46,546 nt of DNA from positions 1 to 46,546 of the forward strand of contig CALXWP010000010.1 in NCBI GenBank assembly GCA_944392455.1, in the 5' to 3' direction. Both the position numbers and the translations under genes were made by a program. This DNA comes from an uncultured Clostridia bacterium. Its GTDB lineage: Bacteria; Bacillota; Clostridia; TANB77; CAG-508. How positions within the stretch are numbered: position 1 is the first letter of the stretch; each line of letters begins with the position of its first letter. The notes beneath the pieces are model-generated. The model saw only the letters and a program-made list of their open reading frames with translations, did not search any database and had not been told where the DNA came from. Of the stretch, positions 24,530-33,171 are shown in pieces.

Positions 24530-26266
24530 TTATTTTTGAGCATTCTCGGCCATTTCTTTTATTGCCACTTCTAATTTTTGAAGCTCGTCATCTGCGTTTT
24601 TCATACTATCCCCACAAACTCCCATATAAAATTTTATTTTTGGTTCTGTTCCTGATGGACGTACACAAACCCAAGCATTTTTTTCTAAATCAAAATACAA
24701 TACATTTGATTTTGGAAGCCCTGTAGATGTTTTATTTCCATTTTTATCTACTATTTCTTGTTTATCATAATCCCCAAAAGATATAACTTCTAATCCGGCT
24801 ATTTCTTTTACAGGGTTGTTTCTCATATTTTCCATCATTTTTTTGATTTGAGCTGCTCCTTCAGATCCCTTTAATGTAATTGACATTTGTTTTTCTTTAT
24901 AGTATCCATACTTTTCATATATCTTATTCATTTGATCCCATAAAGTTAATCCTTGTTTTTTATAGTATGCTGCTGCTTCACAAACAGTCATTACTGCAAC
25001 TATTCCGTCTTTATCTCTTGCATGTGTACCTATAATACATCCATAGCTTTCTTCATATGAGAATAGGCATTCATATGAATGATCTTGTTCAAATCCTCTA
25101 ATAATTTTAGCAATATTTTTAAATCCAGTAAGTGTTGAAAATAATTTCACACCATATTCTTTAGCTATAGCATCTGTTAAATTTGATGATACTATTGTTT
25201 TAATAACAGCACCGTTTACTGGTAATTCATTTTTAGCTTTCTTTTGCGAAAGGATATATTCACATACTAAATTTCCTGTCATATTTCCATTAAATTGTAT
25301 ATATTCACCTGTTTTTGTATCTTTAACATATACACCTAATCTATCAGCATCAGGATCATTAGCTAAAATTATATCAGCATCTACTTCTTTTGCTAGTTTT
25401 AAGGCAAGTTCAAATGCTTTTGGATCTTCTGGATTTGGATAACTTACTGTTGAAAAATGTCCATCTGGCATCTCCTGCTCTTTCACAACATAAACATTTT
25501 CAAATCCTATTTCTTTTAAAATTCTTTGTACAGGTACATTTCCTGTTCCATGTAATGGTGTATATACAATTTTAATATCTTTTTGCATCTCTTTTATAAC
25601 ATCACCATGAACAACTAATTTTTTTAATTCTGCTATATATTTATCATCTACTTCTTTTCCTATTGTATGATATAAACCTTTTGAAATGGCTTCTTCTTTC
25701 TCCATTGTTTTTATTGTAGCAAAATCTGTAATATTATTTACTTCATTTATTATATCTTTATCTGTTGGTTCAACAATTTGTGCTCCGTCTTCCCAATATA
25801 CTTTGTAGCCATTATACTCTGGAGGATTATGACTTGCTGTTACAACAATTCCTGCAATACAACCAAGTTCTCTTACGGCATATGAAAGTTCTGGAGTTGG
25901 TCTTAAATCTTCAAATCTATATGTTTTTATTCCATTTGCATTTAAACAAAGTGCTGCTTCATCACTAAATTCTTTTGACATTATTCTACAGTCATATGCA
26001 ATTGCAACACCTCTATTTTGTCCATTTTGTTTAATTATATAATTTGCTAAACCTTGAGTTGCTTTTGTTACTGTATATTTATTCATTCTATTAGTTCCAA
26101 CACCAATAATACCTCTTAGCCCAGCTGTTCCAAATTCTAGATCTTTATAAAATCTATCTTCTATTTCCGCATCATTTTCTTTAATTGACTCTAATTCTTT
26201 TTTTGTTTCTTCATCAAATATTGGGTTATTTAACCATTCATTATATTTTACTTCATATTCTTTCAT
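24530..26266 (-). CDS. pgcA: Alpha-phosphoglucomutase (phosphohexomutase family)
   Basis: This 578-residue enzyme interconverts glucose-1- and glucose-6-phosphate. It has the active Ser loop TASHNPPEYNGYKVYWEDGAQ, the metal loop NDPDADRLGV, the sugar loop SYEESYG and the phosphate-binding RPSGTEPKIKFYMGV. The N-terminal EFGTAGLRGIIGVGTNRMN is characteristic. The length matches Bacillus PgcA (about 580). I chose ATG 26266 (MKEYEVKYNEWL). It follows galU in the same orientation; together they convert glucose-6-phosphate to UDP-glucose for glycolipid and wall polymers. Confidence 0.94.
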   Translation of the reverse strand: MKEYEVKYNEWLNNPIFDEETKKELESIKENDAEIEDRFYKDLEFGTAGLRGIIGVGTNRMNKYTVTKATQGLANYIIKQNGQNRGVAIAYDCRIMSKEFSDEAALCLNANGIKTYRFEDLRPTPELSYAVRELGCIAGIVVTASHNPPEYNGYKVYWEDGAQIVEPTDKDIINEVNNITDFATIKTMEKEEAISKGLYHTIGKEVDDKYIAELKKLVVHGDVIKEMQKDIKIVYTPLHGTGNVPVQRILKEIGFENVYVVKEQEMPDGHFSTVSYPNPEDPKAFELALKLAKEVDADIILANDPDADRLGVYVKDTKTGEYIQFNGNMTGNLVCEYILSQKKAKNELPVNGAVIKTIVSSNLTDAIAKEYGVKLFSTLTGFKNIAKIIRGFEQDHSYECLFSYEESYGCIIGTHARDKDGIVAVMTVCEAAAYYKKQGLTLWDQMNKIYEKYGYYKEKQMSITLKGSEGAAQIKKMMENMRNNPVKEIAGLEVISFGDYDKQEIVDKNGNKTSTGLPKSNVLYFDLEKNAWVCVRPSGTEPKIKFYMGVCGDSMKNADDELQKLEVAIKEMAENAQK

Positions 26267-26292
26267 ATTTTTCTTTATCCTTTCTGAAATAT

Positions 26293-26341
26293 TTAAGCGG
26301 AATAAGTCATTAGATTGTAATGGCATATCCCGCTTATTTTT
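26293..26341. other. Hairpin in the galU-pgcA gap
   Basis: AAGCGG...CATTA pairs with TAATG...CCGCTT as a long imperfect stem. The T run (TTATTTTTTT) follows it on the plus strand, opposite to both flanking genes. It could stop antisense transcription or act as an mRNA-processing element for pgcA. Confidence 0.5.
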
Positions 26342-26345
26342 TTAA

Positions 26346-27215
26346 TTATATATCTAATGATTTAATAAATTTAATTAAATCGTCTCTTAATTCAGGTCTT
26401 CTTAATGTTTCATCTATTGATGCTTTTACAAATCCTAGCTTATCTCCTGAATCAAATCTTGTTGCTTCATAAAGATATGCATATACACCTTCTTTTGTAT
26501 TTACCATACTATTATATGCATCTGTTACTTGGATCTCCCCACCCTTTCCAGGTTTTGTTTTCTCTAAGAAATCAAATAAATCTGGCATTAAAACATGTCT
26601 ATCTGATATTGCCAAGTTTGATTTTGTTTCTTCTACTTTTGGCTTTTCTTGCATTTTTTCAACTTTATATAATCTATCTGTAACAGCTTCTCCAGAAACA
26701 TTTCCGTATTTTGGAACATCTTTCCAGTCTACTCTCTCTACACCTATTACTGAAGAACCTAATTTTTCGTGTTGCTCAATAATTTCTTTTAAACAAGGCT
26801 TTTTACCTTGCATGATTACATCTCCATACATTATAGCAAATGGTTCATTTCCAACAAAATCTTTTGCCATATATATAGCATGGCCTAAGCCTTTTGCTCC
26901 ACCTTCTTCAACTATAAAATGTATTTTTGCTTTGCCTGATAAATTAGTTACTTGTGGAATGAAGCTCTCTTTTCCTCTTTCTATTAAAAAGTCTTCTAAT
27001 TCTTTGTCTTCTGAGAAATAGTCTTCAACAACTTCTTTTTTTCTTCCTACTACCAATAGTATTTCTTCTATTCCTGATGCAACTGCTTCATCTACTAAAT
27101 ACTGGATTATTGGTTTGTCTAATATTGTAAGCATACATTTTGGTAAACTTTTGCATGCAGGTAAGAATCTTGTTGCAAATCCTGCTACCGGTATTACTGC
27201 TTTTCTTACACTCAT
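26346..27215 (-). CDS. galU: UTP--glucose-1-phosphate uridylyltransferase
   Basis: This 289-residue enzyme makes UDP-glucose. The nucleotide-binding loop is VIPVAGFATRFLPACKSLPKCML, where the usual ATK..PKEM positions read ACK and PKCM. LLVVGRKKEVVEDYF, AIMYGDVIMQG and VSGEAVTDRLYKVEKMQEKP follow, with ALYEATRFDSGDKLGF-like residues (YLYEATRFDSGDKLGFVKA) near the end. ATG 27215 has CCTCC (GGAGG on this strand) about 11 bases upstream. It lies about 80 bp before pgcA. The product would feed the glycosyltransferase at 18166. Confidence 0.95.
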   Translation of the reverse strand: MSVRKAVIPVAGFATRFLPACKSLPKCMLTILDKPIIQYLVDEAVASGIEEILLVVGRKKEVVEDYFSEDKELEDFLIERGKESFIPQVTNLSGKAKIHFIVEEGGAKGLGHAIYMAKDFVGNEPFAIMYGDVIMQGKKPCLKEIIEQHEKLGSSVIGVERVDWKDVPKYGNVSGEAVTDRLYKVEKMQEKPKVEETKSNLAISDRHVLMPDLFDFLEKTKPGKGGEIQVTDAYNSMVNTKEGVYAYLYEATRFDSGDKLGFVKASIDETLRRPELRDDLIKFIKSLDI

Positions 27216-27363
27216 CGTTTTTCTTTTCCTCCTAAAATATTTAATTTTTATTCCTACTATAAATAAAAATAACATAGAATATTTGTATTCTATATTATTT
27301 TATATAAAAAATCAAGTATGTTTTTAGGGAATTTTAAACTCTATCGCTTAAATTAATTATTTA

Positions 27364-27906
27364 TTATGCATAACCTTCAAATACCTCATTAATTTTTCTC
27401 TCTCCAGATGTATTTAATATCTTATCATGACTATGCAATATTTCTTGCATATTTAAATTAAAATCACCAACTTCAAAGCAATTTATAATTTTTATATTTA
27501 CTTTTTCATCTTTTTTATTACTTTGTTTTTCTGATTGTTTTCTAAAATCTTTTAAATATTTCTCAATATTTTTATTAATTATGTCTACATAATTTTTATT
27601 TCCGTTAATAAATATTATATTTTTTATATCTTCATTTTTTAGACTTTTCATTAAATTTTTTATTTCTGAATATTTTATAACTTTCTTTGTTTTCCAGTCT
27701 AAATTTAATATTTCTTCTTCATTTTTCAAATTTAATTTAGAAACTAATGTTTTTACGTTTTCTTCTATATTATTTTCTAATATTGTTATAATGTTGGCTT
27801 TTTCATTTATTTGTTTATTTATGTATGGAAGTAACATTGTAACTAGATGCCAATCACTCACATAAAAACTACATAATTTCTCAATGTTATTTTTTAATAT
27901 TTCCAT
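27364..27906 (-). CDS. Hypothetical cytoplasmic protein
   Basis: This 180-residue protein starts MEILKNNIEKLCSFYVSDWHLVTMLLPYINK, chosen because AAAGGAGG lies 8 bases upstream. It is rich in Asn, Lys, Ile and Glu, with alternating helix and strand segments (ANIITILENN; NIIFINGNKNYVDIINKNIEKYL) that suggest a Rossmann-like alpha/beta fold, and no membrane span. No motif of a known family is seen. The neighbours are galU and the divergent spoIIR, so a link to sporulation is possible but not shown. Confidence 0.55.
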   Translation of the reverse strand: MEILKNNIEKLCSFYVSDWHLVTMLLPYINKQINEKANIITILENNIEENVKTLVSKLNLKNEEEILNLDWKTKKVIKYSEIKNLMKSLKNEDIKNIIFINGNKNYVDIINKNIEKYLKDFRKQSEKQSNKKDEKVNIKIINCFEVGDFNLNMQEILHSHDKILNTSGERKINEVFEGYA

Positions 27907-28020
27907 ATTAAAAGCCTCCTTTATTTTCAATATGGTAAATTTTACCATCTGTATTTCCGTAAGTCAACCTAAATCGTATGCTCTTATTCGACATACATAT
28001 TTTAAAATCTTGGAAAATAT

Positions 28021-28049
28021 GTATAAAATTTTTAAAAATGCTAATAATT
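28021..28049 (+). promoter_or_regulatory. Candidate forespore sigma-F/G promoter of spoIIR
   Basis: GTATA (28021-28025), a 14-bp spacer and GCTAATAATT (28040-28049) resemble the GYWTA / GGNRANANTT pattern of sigma-F. The second G of the -10 is missing and the spacer is a little short. The start would lie about 30 bases before ATG 28085. Confidence 0.3.
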
Positions 28050-28084
28050 TTAGTACAAGTAAAATTTAATAACGGAGGTTTTTA

Positions 28085-28750
28085 ATGAAAAAAATATTTA
28101 AATTTTTTAACTTTACATGTTTTAAACGCTTTTTAATTGTACTAATTTTATTTTCATTTTTTGTTTTTATTTCTGCTCTTTCATATGTAAATGCTGTCTC
28201 TAGTGATATTTCTGATAGTGTTTTTAGACTTCATGTTATAGCCAATAGTGATAGCAAAGAAGACCAAGAATTAAAATATAAAGTAAGAGACGCACTATTA
28301 GAATACATGAATAAAATATCTATAGATTGTTCTTCTAAGGAAGATGTCATTTCACTTGCAGAAAAGCATAAAGATGATTTTTATAAAATAGCAAAACAAA
28401 CTATTGAAGAAAATGGTTATGACTATTCTGTTAATATTAGTATAGGTAATTTTGAGTTTCCTACAAAAACATATGGTGATATATCTTTACCTGCAGGATT
28501 TTATGATGCTTTAAAAATAGAAATCGGAGAAGCTTCAGGCCAGAATTGGTGGTGTGTAATGTTTCCTCCTCTATGCTTTGTAGATGTCTCATCTGGTGTT
28601 GTTCCTGATGAATCTAAACAAATAATGCAAAATAATTTAACTGATGAAGAATATGAATTAATTAGTGATACTGAATCTAGTGATGTAAAATTTAAATTTA
28701 GTTTAATTGAACTTTTTAAAAATATAAATTTTGCTAAAGTATCAGATTAA
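28085..28750 (+). CDS. spoIIR: Stage II sporulation protein R
   Basis: This 221-residue exported signal protein is made in the forespore and triggers SpoIIGA to cleave pro-sigma-E in the mother cell. The N-terminus has a signal/anchor span (FKRFLIVLILFSFFVFISALSYVNA). The conserved domain follows: FRLHVIANSDSKEDQELKYKVRDALLEYM, then FEFPTKTYGDISLPAGFYDALKIEIGEASGQNWWCVMFPPLCFVD. GGAGG lies 7 bases upstream. It is monocistronic, as in Bacillus. Strong evidence that the host forms endospores. Confidence 0.95.
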   Translation: MKKIFKFFNFTCFKRFLIVLILFSFFVFISALSYVNAVSSDISDSVFRLHVIANSDSKEDQELKYKVRDALLEYMNKISIDCSSKEDVISLAEKHKDDFYKIAKQTIEENGYDYSVNISIGNFEFPTKTYGDISLPAGFYDALKIEIGEASGQNWWCVMFPPLCFVDVSSGVVPDESKQIMQNNLTDEEYELISDTESSDVKFKFSLIELFKNINFAKVSD

Positions 28751-28815
28751 TCTGACTTAACTATGTTTTGTTAGTACTATTGTATTTTATTTAAAAGTAT
28801 GTTATATATAATAGA

Positions 28816-28850
28816 TAGAGTTTAAATAAATTAAACTCTTCTTTTAATTT
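28816..28850 (+). terminator. Terminator of spoIIR
   Basis: Perfect stem AGAGTTTAA / TTAAACTCT with a 5-base loop, then TCTTTTAATTT. Confidence 0.7.
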
Positions 28851-28930
28851 ATTTAATTATTTTAATAGTTTTAGTAAGAAATTAATTTATAAAAAATAAA
28901 GATATACATTAAATATGGAGGGGAAATAAC

Positions 28931-30190
28931 TTGGAAAAATTAGTAATAACTGGTGGCACAAGATTAAAAGGTGAAGTAGTAATAAGTGGAGCAAAAAATG
29001 CAGCAGTAGCAATATTACCTGCAACTCTATTATTAAAAGGTGTATATACTATTAGTAACTTACCTAATATTAGTGATGTAAAAATAACATGTGATATATT
29101 GCAAGATCTAGGCGCTAAAATAACTTGGAAATCTAGAAATGAAATTGTAATTGATACTAGAGAAATCGATGGTAATGAGGCACCTATAGATAAAACTAGT
29201 AAATTTAGAGCATCTTATTACATAATAGGTGCAATGCTTGGAAGATGTGGTCAAATAGAAGTTGGCTTGCCTGGTGGCTGTAATTTAGGTTCAAGACCAA
29301 TAGATCAACATATAAAAGGTTTTGAGGCACTTGGTGCAAAAGTAGAAGTTGGACAAGGAAAAATTTCTGCTAAAGCAAAAAAATTAGTAGGAACATCTAT
29401 ATATATGGATGTTGTATCTGTTGGTGCCACAATTAATGTTATGCTTGCTAGTGTTTTAGCTGAAGGAACTACTACTATTGATAATGCAGCTAAAGAACCT
29501 CATATTGTCGACGTAGCAAACTTTTTAAATACAATGGGAGCAGACATTCGTGGTGCTGGTACAGATGTTATAAAAATTAATGGTGTTAAATCCTTAAAAC
29601 GTGAGGGTTCTTATTCAATAGTTCCTGATCAAATTGAAGCTGGTACATTTATGGCTGCAGCTATAGCTACAAGAGGAGATATATTAATAAAAAACTGTAT
29701 ATCTGAGCATTTAGACTGTATTACAGCAAAAATATTAGAAATAGGTGGACATGTTGAAGATCTAGGAGATACTATTAGAGTTTGGTCTAATAAACGTCCA
29801 ACAAAAGCAAATATTAAAACTCTTCCTTATCCTGGATTTCCTACGGACATGCAACCTCAAATGGGTGTTGTATTATCAATTGCAGATGGTACAAGCATAA
29901 TAAATGAAAGTATTTGGGAATCAAGATTTCAATATACAAATGAACTTAATAATATGGGAGCACATATAACTGCACAAGGTAAAACAGCAGTTGTTGAAGG
30001 TGTTAAGGAACTTTCTGGGGCTCCTGTTTATGCCAGTGATTTAAGAGCTGGTGCAGCTCTTCTTATAGCAGGAATTGTAGCAAAAGGAACAACAGAATTA
30101 TATAATATCAATCATATTGATAGAGGATATGAACAAATTGAAGAGAAATTCAGAAAACTTGGAGCTAATATTCTAAGAATAACTGAATAG
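28931..30190 (+). CDS. murA: UDP-N-acetylglucosamine 1-carboxyvinyltransferase
   Basis: This 419-residue enzyme performs the first committed step of peptidoglycan synthesis, adding enolpyruvate to UDP-GlcNAc. It has GGTRLKGEVVISGAKNAAVAILPATLL, the catalytic-Cys loop GLPGGCNLGSRPIDQHIKGFEALGA (fosfomycin target, Cys present), and TDMQPQMGVVLSIADGTS with DLRAGAALLIAGIVAKG near the end. The start is TTG at 28931 with GGAGGGG upstream. It is followed closely by the walJ-like and rlmH genes, an order close to the yycJ-rlmH region of other Bacillota. Confidence 0.96.
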   Translation: MEKLVITGGTRLKGEVVISGAKNAAVAILPATLLLKGVYTISNLPNISDVKITCDILQDLGAKITWKSRNEIVIDTREIDGNEAPIDKTSKFRASYYIIGAMLGRCGQIEVGLPGGCNLGSRPIDQHIKGFEALGAKVEVGQGKISAKAKKLVGTSIYMDVVSVGATINVMLASVLAEGTTTIDNAAKEPHIVDVANFLNTMGADIRGAGTDVIKINGVKSLKREGSYSIVPDQIEAGTFMAAAIATRGDILIKNCISEHLDCITAKILEIGGHVEDLGDTIRVWSNKRPTKANIKTLPYPGFPTDMQPQMGVVLSIADGTSIINESIWESRFQYTNELNNMGAHITAQGKTAVVEGVKELSGAPVYASDLRAGAALLIAGIVAKGTTELYNINHIDRGYEQIEEKFRKLGANILRITE

Positions 30191-30201
30191 TTGAGGTTAT
30201 T

Positions 30202-30993
30202 ATGTTTAATTTTTATAGTTTATACAGTGGAAGTTCTGGAAACTGTTTGTTAGTAGAAACTTCCAATACTAAAATTTTAATAGATGCTGGAGAAAGTGCC
30301 AAAAAAATATCTTCTGCACTTTCTTCTATTGATATAGATCCATCAAATATAGATGCTATTCTTGTTACTCATGAACATTCTGACCATATAAAAGGTCTCG
30401 GAACATTATCAAAAAAATATAATATCCCAGTTTATGCAAATTCAAAAACATGGGATGCAATGGAAGAACAATCTGCAAAAATTGAAGAGAAAAACATAAA
30501 AAAATTTACAATTGAAGAAAATTTTGAGATAGGTGATTTAAAAGTTCATCCTTTTAAAATACCTCATGATGCAGCAAATCCATGCGGTTTCAATATTTTC
30601 TTTAATAATAAAAAAATCAGTATTGCAACAGATATTGGTCACATGACATCAAATATAGTACATAAGTTAGAAGATAGTTCATTTATCTTATTAGAATCAA
30701 ATTATGATCCTAACATATTAAAATGTTCTTCATATCCATATTTACTAAAACAAAGAATAGCAGGACCAAATGGACATTTACCTAATGAAGAAGCTGGAAA
30801 AACTATATCTTTTTTAACACATAGTGGATTAGAATCAGTAATGCTTGGTCATTTAAGCAAAGAAAATAATTTTCCAGAGCTTGCATATAAAACTGTAGTA
30901 GATGAATTAATACAAAACAATTATAATGAAAATTCTTTAAAAATATCTGTTGCTAAAAGAGATTCACTATCTTTTCATGAAATTTTAAGTTAG
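30202..30993 (+). CDS. WalJ/YycJ-like MBL-fold hydrolase
   Basis: This 263-residue metallo-beta-lactamase-fold protein has FYSLYSGSSGNCLLVET at the start, the metal motif THEHSDHIKGL, HDAANPCGF, ATDIGHMT and, near the end, the LGHLSKENNFPELAY motif typical of YycJ/WalJ. Relatives in Bacillota belong to the WalRK cluster and affect DNA repair and cell division; the substrate is probably nucleic acid. It begins 11 bp after murA and ends 26 bp before rlmH, so the three are one operon. No walRK genes are in the window. Confidence 0.9.
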   Translation: MFNFYSLYSGSSGNCLLVETSNTKILIDAGESAKKISSALSSIDIDPSNIDAILVTHEHSDHIKGLGTLSKKYNIPVYANSKTWDAMEEQSAKIEEKNIKKFTIEENFEIGDLKVHPFKIPHDAANPCGFNIFFNNKKISIATDIGHMTSNIVHKLEDSSFILLESNYDPNILKCSSYPYLLKQRIAGPNGHLPNEEAGKTISFLTHSGLESVMLGHLSKENNFPELAYKTVVDELIQNNYNENSLKISVAKRDSLSFHEILS

Positions 30994-31019
30994 GATATTA
31001 TTTTTATTAGGGTGATCAA

Positions 31020-31496
31020 ATGTTAAATATAAATATTATCTGTGTTGGAAAAGTAAAAGAAAAATATTTAAAAGATGCTATTTTAGAATATTCAAAAAGG
31101 TTATCAAAATATTGTAAATTAAATATTACAGAAATTGCTGATGAACCCATTCCCTCAAATTTAAGTGATAAACTTGCTGAAAACATAAAAGATGTAGAAG
31201 GAAATAAAATATTAAATAGTATAAAAAATAGTTTTATTATATCTTTAGATTTAAATGGAAAAGAATATTCATCAGAAAAATTTGCTGAAAAAATTAACAA
31301 TATATCTTTAAATAGTAGTAACATTACATTTATTATTGGTGGTTCTCTTGGATTATCAAAAGAAGTTATCAACAACTCAAATGAACTAATCTGTTTTTCA
31401 AAAATGACTTTTCCACATCAATTAATAAGAGTATTTTTATTAGAGCAAATCTTTAGAGCTTTTAAAATAAATAATAATGAAACTTATCATAGATAA
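31020..31496 (+). CDS. rlmH: 23S rRNA (pseudouridine-1915-N3)-methyltransferase
   Basis: This 158-residue SPOUT-fold methyltransferase acts on helix 69 of the assembled ribosome. It has INIICVGKVKEKYLKDAILEYSKRLS, the knot motif FIIGGSLGLSKEV and the C-terminal SKMTFPHQLIRVFLLEQIFRAFKI..ETYHR that shapes the active site; the length is canonical. AGGGTGATC lies before the ATG. It is the last gene of the murA-walJ-rlmH operon. Confidence 0.96.
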   Translation: MLNINIICVGKVKEKYLKDAILEYSKRLSKYCKLNITEIADEPIPSNLSDKLAENIKDVEGNKILNSIKNSFIISLDLNGKEYSSEKFAEKINNISLNSSNITFIIGGSLGLSKEVINNSNELICFSKMTFPHQLIRVFLLEQIFRAFKINNNETYHR

Positions 31497-31515
31497 TAAT
31501 TACATAAACTTCATT

Positions 31516-31547
31516 AATATATAATTCTTTTGAATTATATATTTTTT
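31516..31547 (+). terminator. Terminator of rlmH
   Basis: Perfect stem ATATATAATTC / GAATTATATAT with loop TTTT, then TTTTTATT. Confidence 0.85.
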
Positions 31548-31580
31548 ATTATTATTAATTTTTTATTTAATATATATATA

Positions 31581-31785
31581 TTGTAGAGGAAATAAAAATA
31601 TAAATTATAATATGGATTATTTGAAATATTTTAGAAATAATTATTATTGAAAAGTAAAATGTTTAGAATAAATTATGAGGAATGATATTTATAAATAACA
31701 TATCAGAATTATATTTTTTAATTATTTACTTTTTTAATTTTTTCTTTTTCGGGGGCGAAATAATTAAAAAGAATTTCCTCTACAA
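31581..31785. repeat. 205-bp element bounded by 13-bp inverted repeats
   Basis: TTGTAGAGGAAAT (31581-31593) and ATTTCCTCTACAA (31773-31785) are exact inverses. Inside are a nested pair (TTTTTAATTATTT / AAATAATTAAAAA) and a TTTCGGGGGCGAAA-like hairpin whose G5 run stands out in this AT-rich DNA. No coding frame. It may be a miniature mobile element or a structured RNA. It occupies most of the 390-bp gap between rlmH and spmB. Confidence 0.45.
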
Positions 31786-31889
31786 GATTAAAATCATTGA
31801 ATAAAATTACTACCGAATCAATTAAAATTTAATGTCTGATTAACTGCTTTCTATTTTAATCCCTTTTTCTACACTTGTCAACAAAAACT

Positions 31890-32420
31890 TTACGACAACA
31901 TTCGACAAATAAAAACAGATATTACCATTCCTGCTATATCTGCAGCTAAAGCTGCGAATAATACTCCTCTTGTTTTTTTTATTCTCACACAACTTGTATA
32001 AATAGCAATTGTATAAAGCGTAGTTTCTGTCGATCCCATTATAACAGAGGTTATCATTCCCACTAAAGTATCTACTCCGTAGTTATTCATTATATTAACA
32101 GCTACTGCCATAGAAGCACTTCCTGATATAGGTCTTAATAGTGCAAGTGGCATAACTTGACTTGGAAATTTAATCAATTCTGTAAGAGGTGTTAACAAAT
32201 CAACTATAAAATCTATTATTCCTGAACTTCTTAGTAGCCCAATTGCTAAAAAAAGACCTAATAAAGTAGGAAGCATTTTGACAACAATTTCTATTCCTTC
32301 TTTAGCACCTGAAAGAAATACATCAAAAGTTTTTTTCTTTTCTTTTAAACCATAAAGAATAATTATCATCATAGTTAATGGAATTGCTAAACTAGATATA
32401 TAATTAATATTATTAATCAT
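31890..32420 (-). CDS. spmB: Spore maturation protein B
   Basis: This 176-residue membrane protein has the Gate (nucleoside-recognition-like) domain. It shows several spans (ISSLAIPLTMMIIILYGL; VVKMLPTLLGLFLAIGLL; the GVLFAALAADIAGMVISVFI end) and the family motif LLRPISGSASMAVAVNIMNNYG...GSTETTLYTIAIY. With SpmA it promotes dehydration of the spore core in Bacillus. Its ATG overlaps the stop of spmA by 4 bases, so the pair is translationally coupled. The length matches Bacillus SpmB. Confidence 0.93.
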   Translation of the reverse strand: MINNINYISSLAIPLTMMIIILYGLKEKKKTFDVFLSGAKEGIEIVVKMLPTLLGLFLAIGLLRSSGIIDFIVDLLTPLTELIKFPSQVMPLALLRPISGSASMAVAVNIMNNYGVDTLVGMITSVIMGSTETTLYTIAIYTSCVRIKKTRGVLFAALAADIAGMVISVFICRMLS

Positions 32421-32998
32421 TTTTTTCCCTTCTTTATCAAAAACTTAACAAATAAAACACCTACAATTGCTGCAACTATACTTGATATCCATACTGGGAT
32501 AATTATAGAAGTAGGATTGCTTGAACCTAATGATGTTCTAATTGCGATCACATTAGTCGGTATTAGTTGGAGTGATGCTGTATTTAATAAAATAAACATC
32601 ATCATAGAATTTGAAAGTTCATCGTTCTTTTTATTATCTTCTTGCATTGTCTTCATAGCCTTAATTCCTAGTGGAGTAGCAGCATTTCCAAGACCTAATA
32701 TATTAGCAATAATGTTTATTGATATTTCTTGATTAGCCTTTTCATTATGTTTTAATTCAGGAAATAATCTTTTTATAAATGGTTTTAATATATTAGTTAG
32801 TTTATTAATCAATGATGTATTTTTCGCAATCTCCATTATTCCATTCCATAAGCTAATTGTTCCTAAAAAAGTAATAGAAAGTTCCACTGCACTTTCTAAA
32901 GCATCAAAAATCCCATTATTTACCTCATTAACTTTTCCAGTAATTATTGCATATATAAATGATAAAATAATAAAAACTGGCCATAATATATTTAACAT
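32417..32998 (-). CDS. spmA: Spore maturation protein A
   Basis: This 193-residue membrane protein partners SpmB. It has the Gate domain with LNILWPVFIILSFIYAIITGKVNEVNNGIFDALESAVELSI, NIIANILGLGNAATPLGIKAMKTMQ and SLQLIPTNVIAIRTSLGSSNP. I chose ATG 32998 because AGGTG lies 6 bases before it; an upstream GTG at 33007 overlaps that site. It is divergent from the abrB-like gene, whose regulation by Spo0A would be consistent with a sporulation locus. Confidence 0.93.
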   Translation of the reverse strand: MLNILWPVFIILSFIYAIITGKVNEVNNGIFDALESAVELSITFLGTISLWNGIMEIAKNTSLINKLTNILKPFIKRLFPELKHNEKANQEISINIIANILGLGNAATPLGIKAMKTMQEDNKKNDELSNSMMMFILLNTASLQLIPTNVIAIRTSLGSSNPTSIIIPVWISSIVAAIVGVLFVKFLIKKGKK

Positions 32999-33100
32999 AT
33001 TTTTCACCTAATTATAGTTATTCATTTTTTTAATTTTTATTACTTAAATAATTCTGATTTTGCCTAAATTATTTGCTAGTTTCTTTTTTCTTTTTCCTTG

Positions 33101-33129
33101 CGTTTTATATCGATTTATGCTATTATATT
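33101..33129 (+). promoter_or_regulatory. Promoter of the abrB-like gene
   Basis: TTGCGT, a 17-bp spacer and TATTAT ending near 33127. The predicted start lies just before the 0A box at 33137, so a protein bound there would block transcription. Confidence 0.5.
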
Positions 33130-33136
33130 TATAGAT

Positions 33137-33144
33137 TTGTCGAA
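33137..33144 (+). promoter_or_regulatory. Perfect 0A box in the abrB leader
   Basis: TTGTCGAA, the exact Spo0A-binding consensus, lies at or just after the predicted transcription start of the abrB-like gene. In Bacillus, phosphorylated Spo0A represses abrB from sites in the same place. Confidence 0.6.
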
Positions 33145-33171
33145 TTTTATTTTATTATAGGGGAGGATTTT

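Noticed and set aside
31901..31908. TTCGACAA, a perfect inverted 0A box
   Set aside because: It lies within the last codons of spmB, with no gene start downstream on either strand.
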